A DNA stretch of 25,967 nt. It comes from DASYSL01 sp036003365. GTDB taxonomy: Bacteria; Eisenbacteria; RBG-16-71-46; DASYSL01. The notes below the pieces were generated by a model. The model did not search any database. It had not been told where the DNA came from and was given only the letters and a program-made list of their open reading frames with translations. The stretch is taken from NCBI GenBank assembly GCA_036003365.1, contig DASYSL010000031.1:1-25967 (forward strand). Direction: 5' to 3'. Of the stretch, positions 21,359 to 25,967 are shown piece by piece (the first letter of the stretch is position 1; every line of letters begins with the position of its first letter). A program made the position numbers and the translations under genes.

Positions 21359-22105
21359 TTGAAGATCGCCGTCTGCCTGAAGCAGGTGCCCAGCACCGAT
21401 ACGCGCATCAAGATCGGAGCGGACGGCAAGCACATCGATCCCGCGGGCGTCACCTTCGTCACCAACCCCTACGACGAGTTCGCGCTGGAAGAGGCCATCC
21501 GCCTGAAGGAAGCCAAAGGCGGCGAGGTGGTCGTCTTTTCGGTCGGCGGGGCGGGAGCCGTCGCCGCGTTGCGCAACGCCCTGGCCGTGGGCGGCGATGC
21601 GGCCGTCCTCCTCAAGACCGATGCCGACCCGGATTCGCTGGCGGTGGCGCGTCTTCTCGCCGCGGAGATCGAGGGCAAGGGCTTCGATCTCGTGCTCTGC
21701 GGCAAGCAGGCGGTGGACGATGACGCGGCCCAGGTCGGTCCCATGCTGGCCGAGATCCTCGATCTGCCCTGCGCCACGGTGGTCGTGAAGCTGGAGCTGG
21801 GCGAGGGCAAGGCGCGCGCCACGCGCGAGATCGAAGGCGGCGTCGAGGTGCTCGAGCTGCCGCTGCCCGCGGTCGTCGCCACGCAGAAAGGCCTGAACGA
21901 GCCGCGCTACGCGTCGCTCAAGGGAATCATGGCGGCCAAGAAGAAGCTCGTCGAAGAGAAGCCGGTCACGCCGCCGGCTGCCGCCGTGGAGATCGTGTCG
22001 CTCGCGCTTCCCGCGGCCCGGCAAGCCGGGAAGATCGTCGGCGAGGGTGCGGCGGCCGTGCCCGAATTGGTGCGCCTGCTGCGCGAGGAAGCGAAGGTTC
22101 TGTGA
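21359..22105 (+). CDS. etfB: Electron transfer flavoprotein subunit beta
   Basis: A 248-residue EtfB. It pairs with EtfA and binds AMP; the dimer accepts electrons from acyl-CoA and other flavin dehydrogenases. The TTG at 21359 is the start because it gives the standard N-terminus MKIAVCLKQVPSTDTRI and has GGGGGA upstream; the frame is open to 21272 without similarity. Family landmarks: NPYDEFALEEAIRLKE, CGKQAVDDDAAQVGPMLAE near 113, and GLNEPRYASLKGIMAAKKK near the end. The NEPRY-type ending fits the housekeeping (group I) ETF class better than the FixA class. The stop overlaps the etfA start (GTGA). First gene of a unit that continues into complex I genes. Confidence 0.96.
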   Translation: MKIAVCLKQVPSTDTRIKIGADGKHIDPAGVTFVTNPYDEFALEEAIRLKEAKGGEVVVFSVGGAGAVAALRNALAVGGDAAVLLKTDADPDSLAVARLLAAEIEGKGFDLVLCGKQAVDDDAAQVGPMLAEILDLPCATVVVKLELGEGKARATREIEGGVEVLELPLPAVVATQKGLNEPRYASLKGIMAAKKKLVEEKPVTPPAAAVEIVSLALPAARQAGKIVGEGAAAVPELVRLLREEAKVL

Positions 22106-23085
22106 GCGTCCTCGTCTTCGTCGAAGCGCGCGATGGGCAGATCAAGAGCACTTCGCTGGAGGCGGTGAGCGAGGCGCGCCGGCTCGCCGACCAGGGTTCG
22201 CTCGGCGAGGTGTGCGCCGTCATTCCGGGCTCCAAGGTCGAGGGTGCCGCCGGCCTGGGCGCCTACGGCGCCGACCGCGCGTGGACGGTCGACGATGAGC
22301 TGGTCGCGCATTACCAGCCCGAGTCCTACGTGGCTTGCGTGGCGGAGGCGGTGAAGAAGGCCGGTGCGAATCTGATCTTGTTCCCGGCTTCCGCGATGGG
22401 CCGCGATCTGGCGCCCCGCGTGGCCGCGCGCCTTGGCGCCGGGCTCGCCAGCGACTGCACGGCGCTCGACTGGCAGGGGGGCGCGTTGGTGGCCACCCGC
22501 CCCGTGTACGCCGGCAAGGCGATCTCGACCGTGAAGATTGCAGGCAGTCCCGCGCTCGCGAGCCTTCGGCCGCGCGCCTTCGCAGCCACCGAGCGGCGCC
22601 CCGGCGCCAGCTGCGCCGTCGAGCCCCTCGGCATCACGCTCGATCCGGCGCGCGCGCGCGTGCGCACGGTCGAAGTGGGGGCCGGCGAAGGCGGCCGCGT
22701 CGATCTCACCGAGGCCGAGGTCATCGTGAGCGGCGGACGCGGGCTCCGCGGTCCCGAGCACTTTCATCTGATCGAAGAGCTGGCCGAAGCGCTGGGCGGC
22801 ACCGTGGGCGCGTCGCGCGCTGTGGTCGACGCCGGCTGGCGGCCTCACGCCGAGCAAGTGGGCCAGACCGGCAAGACGGTCTCGCCCAAGCTCTATGTCG
22901 CGGTGGGCATCTCGGGCGCCATCCAGCACCTCGCCGGCATGTCCTCGGCGCGCTGCATCGTGGCCATCAACAAGGATCCGGAAGCACCCATCTTCAAGAT
23001 CGCCGACTACGGCATCGTGGGCGACGCGTTCGAGGTGGTTCCGGCGCTCACCGAGGCCCTGAAGGGTCTCAAGGTGGGTTCGTAG
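22102..23085 (+). CDS. etfA: Electron transfer flavoprotein subunit alpha
   Basis: A 327-residue EtfA, coupled to etfB by the GTGA overlap (GTG at 22102). The C-terminal FAD domain is complete: VSGGRGLRGPEHFHL, VGASRAVVDAGWRPHAEQVG, QTGKTVSPKLYVAVGISGAI near 254-273, then AINKDPEAPIFKIADYGIVGD. The N-terminal domain shows RPVYAGKAISTV. No ferredoxin-type cysteine clusters are present, consistent with a simple ETF. The expected electron exit is ETF:quinone oxidoreductase, but no such gene is visible; instead nuoA follows two bases after the stop. That linkage suggests co-regulation of ETF and complex I. Identification is near certain. Confidence 0.96.
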   Translation: MSVLVFVEARDGQIKSTSLEAVSEARRLADQGSLGEVCAVIPGSKVEGAAGLGAYGADRAWTVDDELVAHYQPESYVACVAEAVKKAGANLILFPASAMGRDLAPRVAARLGAGLASDCTALDWQGGALVATRPVYAGKAISTVKIAGSPALASLRPRAFAATERRPGASCAVEPLGITLDPARARVRTVEVGAGEGGRVDLTEAEVIVSGGRGLRGPEHFHLIEELAEALGGTVGASRAVVDAGWRPHAEQVGQTGKTVSPKLYVAVGISGAIQHLAGMSSARCIVAINKDPEAPIFKIADYGIVGDAFEVVPALTEALKGLKVGS

Positions 23086-23087
23086 CC

Positions 23088-23444
23088 ATGCTGCGCGACT
23101 ATCTTCCCATTCTCCTCACCACGGTGATCGCGCTCGCCATCGGCGGCGGGCTGGTGCTCGCGTCGACGTTCCTGGGGCGCGTGCGCGGGTCGCGCACCGC
23201 GCGCACCACGTACGAGAGCGGCGCTCCGCCGCTCGGCAATGCGCGCGAGCGCTTCTCGATCAAGTTCTATCTGGTCGCGGTGCTGTTCATCCTGTTCGAC
23301 GTCGAAGTCGTGTTCCTCTTCCCGTGGGCCGCGGCTTTCCGCTCGCTCGGCATGGTCGGCCTGGTCGAAATGATCATCTTCGTGGTCGTCCTCGTGCTCG
23401 GACTGGCGTACGCGTGGCGCAAGGGAGCGTTCGAATGGGAGTGA
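23088..23444 (+). CDS. nuoA: NADH-quinone oxidoreductase subunit A
   Basis: A 118-residue membrane subunit of complex I with three hydrophobic helices (about 5-30, 60-82 and 88-110). Signatures: YESGAPPLGNARERFSIKFY, the connecting loop near the quinone site, and LFILFDVEVVFLFPWA with its conserved acidic residues. The ATG at 23088 follows AAGGTGGG and lies two bases after the etfA stop. In most nuo operons nuoB, nuoC and nuoD come next; here nuoE follows directly, overlapping by ten bases. Function at the junction of the membrane and peripheral arms is established for the family. Confidence 0.95.
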   Translation: MLRDYLPILLTTVIALAIGGGLVLASTFLGRVRGSRTARTTYESGAPPLGNARERFSIKFYLVAVLFILFDVEVVFLFPWAAAFRSLGMVGLVEMIIFVVVLVLGLAYAWRKGAFEWE

Positions 23445-23965
23445 CCGGCAGCCGCGCCACGGTCGGCGTCAAGCTCGAGACGCTCGGCAAGCCGCTCGTC
23501 TTCGCGCCCGAAGACCGCGAGGCCATCGCCGCCATGGCGGCGCGCTATCCGGATCGGCGCTCGGCGGTCATGCCCGCGCTGTGGCTCGCGCAGAAGCGCT
23601 TCGGATTTCTGTCGAAGGAAGCGGTCGCGGCCGTCGCCCAGGCGTTGCAGATCGAAGAGCCCGAGGTCGCGGGCGTGGCCACCTTCTACTCGATGTACAA
23701 CCTCACGCCGACCGGCCGCCACATCCTGCAGGTGTGCATGACGCTCTCGTGCTCGATCCTGGGCGCCGACGCGCTCATGGCGCACCTGGAGAAGAAGCTC
23801 GGCATCGAGTCGGGCGAGACCACGCCCGACGGCCGCTTCACGCTGCGCAGGGTCGAGTGCCTGGCTTCGTGCGGCACCGGACCCTGCCTGCAGGTGAACG
23901 AAGACGTCTTCCGCGAGCAGCTCGACCCCGCGTCGGTCGACAAGCTCCTGGATTCGCTGCCATGA
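23435..23965 (+). CDS. nuoE: NADH-quinone oxidoreductase subunit E
   Basis: A 176-residue 24-kDa-type subunit that carries a [2Fe-2S] cluster beside the NADH site. Cluster ligands are Cys101 and Cys106 (CMTLSC) and Cys142 and Cys146 (CLASC), the family CX4C...CX3C layout. The helical N-terminal domain includes YPDRRSAVMPALWLAQKRFGF and VAGVATFYSMYNLTPTGRH. The ATG at 23435 lies inside the end of nuoA (ten-base overlap) with AAGGGAG upstream; the frame is open further back but without similarity. The stop overlaps nuoF (ATGA). The N-terminus is about ten residues longer than minimal homologues. Confidence 0.95.
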   Translation: MGVTGSRATVGVKLETLGKPLVFAPEDREAIAAMAARYPDRRSAVMPALWLAQKRFGFLSKEAVAAVAQALQIEEPEVAGVATFYSMYNLTPTGRHILQVCMTLSCSILGADALMAHLEKKLGIESGETTPDGRFTLRRVECLASCGTGPCLQVNEDVFREQLDPASVDKLLDSLP

Positions 23966-25353
23966 GCCCGACGTCTTCGAGCCCGAGCCATCCGCTCGGC
24001 CACTACGGCCCGGTGGTCACGCCTGCGGGCATGAAGGAGCCGATCCTCTTCGGCGACTTCGCGCTCGACGCGGTCGAGACGCTCGATGGCTTCCGCGGCG
24101 CGGGCGGCTATCAGACGGCACTCGACGCGTTCAAGAATGGTAAGCCCGACGAAATCACCGAGATCGTGAAGGCGTCGGGCCTGCGCGGCCGCGGCGGGGC
24201 CGGCTTCCCGACCGGCATGAAGTGGAGCTTCGTGCCCAAGGGCTCGCTCAAGCCCAAGTATCTCGTGGTCAACGCCGACGAGTCGGAGCCGGGCACGTTC
24301 AAGGACCGCGAGCTCCTGTCGCGCAGCCCGCATCGCTTGCTCGAGGGCATCCTGCTCGCCGCCTATGCCATCGACTCGCACCACGCGTTCATCTATCTGC
24401 GCGGAGAGTTCGCGTTCCTCGAGCCCTTGCTCGGCGGTGCCTTGGCCGACGCACGCAAAGCCGGCCTCTTCGGCAAGAACATCGCCGGCTCGGGCTTCGA
24501 TCTCGAGATCACGCTGCACGTGGGCGCGGGCGCCTACATCTGTGGCGAAGAGACGGCACTCCTCGACTCGCTCGAGGGCAAGCGCGGACAGCCGCGCACC
24601 AAGCCGCCGTTCCCCGCGGTCGAGGGCCTCTATCGCTGCCCGACCGTGGTCAACAACGTCGAGACCATCCAGTCCGTGCCCTTCATCGTGAAGAACGGCA
24701 CCGACTGGTTCCGCAAGTGGGGCACCGAGAAGAGCCCCGGCACCAAGGTCTTCTCGGTGAGCGGGCTCGTGAACAAGCCGGGCAACTACGAGATCGAGAT
24801 GGGCCTGCCGCTCTCGCAGCTGCTCGACCAGTACGCGGGCGGCATGCGCGCCGGCCACAAGCTCAAGGCCGTGATCCCGGGCGGCTCGTCGGTGCCCTGG
24901 CTCACGCCCGATCAGATGGAGACGAAACTCGACTTCGAGTCGGTGGCGGCGGCGGGATCGCTGCTCGGCTCGGGCGGCGCCATCTTCATCGACGAGGGCG
25001 TGTGCGTGGTGGACGCGCTGCTCAACCTTACGCACTTCTACCGGCACGAGTCCTGCGGCAAGTGCACGCCCTGCCGCGAGGGCACGCACTGGATGGAGAT
25101 GCTGCTGCACAAGATCGAAGACGGCGAGGGCTCGGACCTTGACCTGCGCACGCTCAAGACCGTGGCCGAGCAGATTCTCGGGCGCTCGCTGTGCGCGCTC
25201 GGCGACGCCGCCGCCATGCCGATCCTGAGCGTGCTGCAGAAATTCCCAGAAGAAGTGCAGCACCACATCACGGCCAAGCGCTGCCAGGTGAACACGCGGC
25301 GCGAGTCGGTTGAGCGCGTGCGCGGCGGGCGCGCCGCTGCCGCCGCGGTGTAG
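23962..25353 (+). CDS. nuoF: NADH-quinone oxidoreductase subunit F
   Basis: A 463-residue NADH-binding subunit with FMN and one [4Fe-4S] cluster. FMN/NADH site: GRGGAGFPTGMKWSF (from residue 76), NADESEPGTFKDRELL and AYICGEETALL. Cluster ligands: Cys in ESCGKCTPCREG near 364-375 and the fourth in SLCALGD near 411. The ATG at 23962 overlaps the nuoE stop (ATGA); the longer open frame upstream is the shadow of nuoE. The last about 15 residues are Ala/Arg-rich. There is no nuoG after it. In complex I, NuoF passes hydride electrons from NADH into the iron-sulfur chain. Confidence 0.97.
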   Translation: MSPTSSSPSHPLGHYGPVVTPAGMKEPILFGDFALDAVETLDGFRGAGGYQTALDAFKNGKPDEITEIVKASGLRGRGGAGFPTGMKWSFVPKGSLKPKYLVVNADESEPGTFKDRELLSRSPHRLLEGILLAAYAIDSHHAFIYLRGEFAFLEPLLGGALADARKAGLFGKNIAGSGFDLEITLHVGAGAYICGEETALLDSLEGKRGQPRTKPPFPAVEGLYRCPTVVNNVETIQSVPFIVKNGTDWFRKWGTEKSPGTKVFSVSGLVNKPGNYEIEMGLPLSQLLDQYAGGMRAGHKLKAVIPGGSSVPWLTPDQMETKLDFESVAAAGSLLGSGGAIFIDEGVCVVDALLNLTHFYRHESCGKCTPCREGTHWMEMLLHKIEDGEGSDLDLRTLKTVAEQILGRSLCALGDAAAMPILSVLQKFPEEVQHHITAKRCQVNTRRESVERVRGGRAAAAAV

Positions 25354-25377
25354 CGAGAGGGCAAGGAGGCCGCAAAG

Positions 25378-25967
25378 GTGGACTGGAGTTTCGGACTGTC
25401 GCCGGACATGGCCTGGCTGGTGTGGACCGTCATCAAGACCTTGGTCCTGATCGGCGGCGTGCTGGGCGTGCTCCCCATCATGATCTGGGGCGAGCGCAAG
25501 ATCGCCGGCCACGTACAATTCCGTCCCGGCCCCAACCGCGTCGGTCCCTTCGGCCTTCTCCAGCCCGCGGCCGACGTGCTCAAGCTCGTGTTCAAGGAAG
25601 ACGTGATGCCCGAGGGCGCCAACCGCGTCGTGTTCTTCCTGGCGCCCGTGCTCGCGCTCGTGCCCGCGTTCGTCGTCCTCACCGTGATTCCCGTCGGCCC
25701 GCAGTTCGTGGTCACCGACGTCAACGTCGGACTGCTCGTCTTCTTCGCCATGTCGTCGCTCGGCGTCTACGCCATCACGCTCGCCGGCTGGGCGGGGAAC
25801 AACAAGTACGGGCTCATGGGCGGTCTGCGCTCGTCGGCGCAGATGATCTCCTACGAGCTGGCGATGGGCCTCTCGGTGGTCGGCGTCATCCTGCTCACCG
25901 GCTCGCTCTCGCTCGTCGACATCGTGAAGGCGCAGTCGGGCACCATGCTCGGCTTCCTGCCCAGGTG
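25378..25967 (+). CDS. nuoH: NADH-quinone oxidoreductase subunit H, N-terminal part
   Basis: Partial gene cut by the right edge; 196 codons visible. The GTG start at 25378 follows AAGGAGG (25363-25369). NuoH forms the quinone chamber of complex I at the base of the peripheral arm. Landmarks: first helix TVIKTLVLIGGVLGVLPIMI, then WGERKIAGHVQFRPGPNRVG and PFGLLQPAADVLKLVFKED (the quinone-site loop), and GGLRSSAQMISYELAMGLS near the end. It lies 24 bases after nuoF. Several membrane helices are visible. Identification is near certain. Confidence 0.96.
   Translation, partial: MDWSFGLSPDMAWLVWTVIKTLVLIGGVLGVLPIMIWGERKIAGHVQFRPGPNRVGPFGLLQPAADVLKLVFKEDVMPEGANRVVFFLAPVLALVPAFVVLTVIPVGPQFVVTDVNVGLLVFFAMSSLGVYAITLAGWAGNNKYGLMGGLRSSAQMISYELAMGLSVVGVILLTGSLSLVDIVKAQSGTMLGFLPR

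Noticed and set aside
23686..25518. 610-codon minus-strand frame opposite nuoE-nuoF-nuoH
   Set aside because: Antisense to three complex I genes with intact ligand motifs.

Overview
The window is GC-rich and almost fully coding. It comes from a Gram-negative bacterium: it holds outer-membrane beta-barrels, lipoboxes and a bacterial complex I. Many genes start with TTG or GTG behind good Shine-Dalgarno (SD) sites. The mix of a sortilin-like beta-propeller, DUF4097-type secreted proteins, a CX4CH cytochrome lipoprotein and an ETF/complex I cluster fits an uncultured lineage such as Candidatus Eisenbacteria or a Gemmatimonadota/FCB relative. That assignment is inference from gene style only. I see no tRNA, rRNA, CRISPR array, insertion sequence or prophage.

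Layout. 1-172 (-): start of a secreted beta-propeller protein cut by the window edge. 455-1333 (+): unrecognised lipoprotein of lower GC. 1261-3101 (-): XRE-cupin regulator followed by an MFS exporter. 3355-4311 (+): lipoyl synthase. 4439-5137 (+): secreted protein of unknown role. 5141-9765 (-): outer-membrane protein followed by two ABC exporter half-transporters that form a classic asymmetric heterodimer; the first appears to start at ACG. 9887-11538 (+): 2-hydroxyacid dehydrogenase and a MobA-like nucleotidyltransferase. 11561-13406 (+): three tandem paralogous barrel-like proteins. 13411-16396 (-): three tandem paralogous DUF4097-like proteins, meeting the barrels tail to tail. 16564-17049 (-): cytochrome c-like lipoprotein. 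17113-18702 (+): diaminopimelate decarboxylase with a long basic tail. 18845-20482 (-): membrane GAF protein with a decayed histidine-kinase core. 20617-21162 (-): GNAT acetyltransferase. 21359 to the window end (+): etfB-etfA-nuoA-nuoE-nuoF-nuoH.

How the genes work together. The right end is an energy module. EtfBA takes electrons from flavin dehydrogenases, and NuoE/NuoF form the NADH-oxidising head of complex I. NuoA and NuoH belong to its membrane arm, but nuoB, nuoC, nuoD and nuoG are not in their usual places. The centre is a cell-envelope island of two triplicated families of exported proteins. The left half carries export systems (MFS with its regulator; ABC pair with an outer-membrane protein) and cofactor or amino-acid metabolism (LipA, MobA-like, LysA).

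The points most worth a second look are: the probable ACG start of the first ABC subunit; the pseudo-histidine kinase lacking three catalytic residues; the change of all five NGP turns to GGP in one DUF4097 paralogue; the two convergent triplicated arrays; the rearranged etf-nuo cluster; and the inverted repeats at 18764-18804 and 21271-21294.
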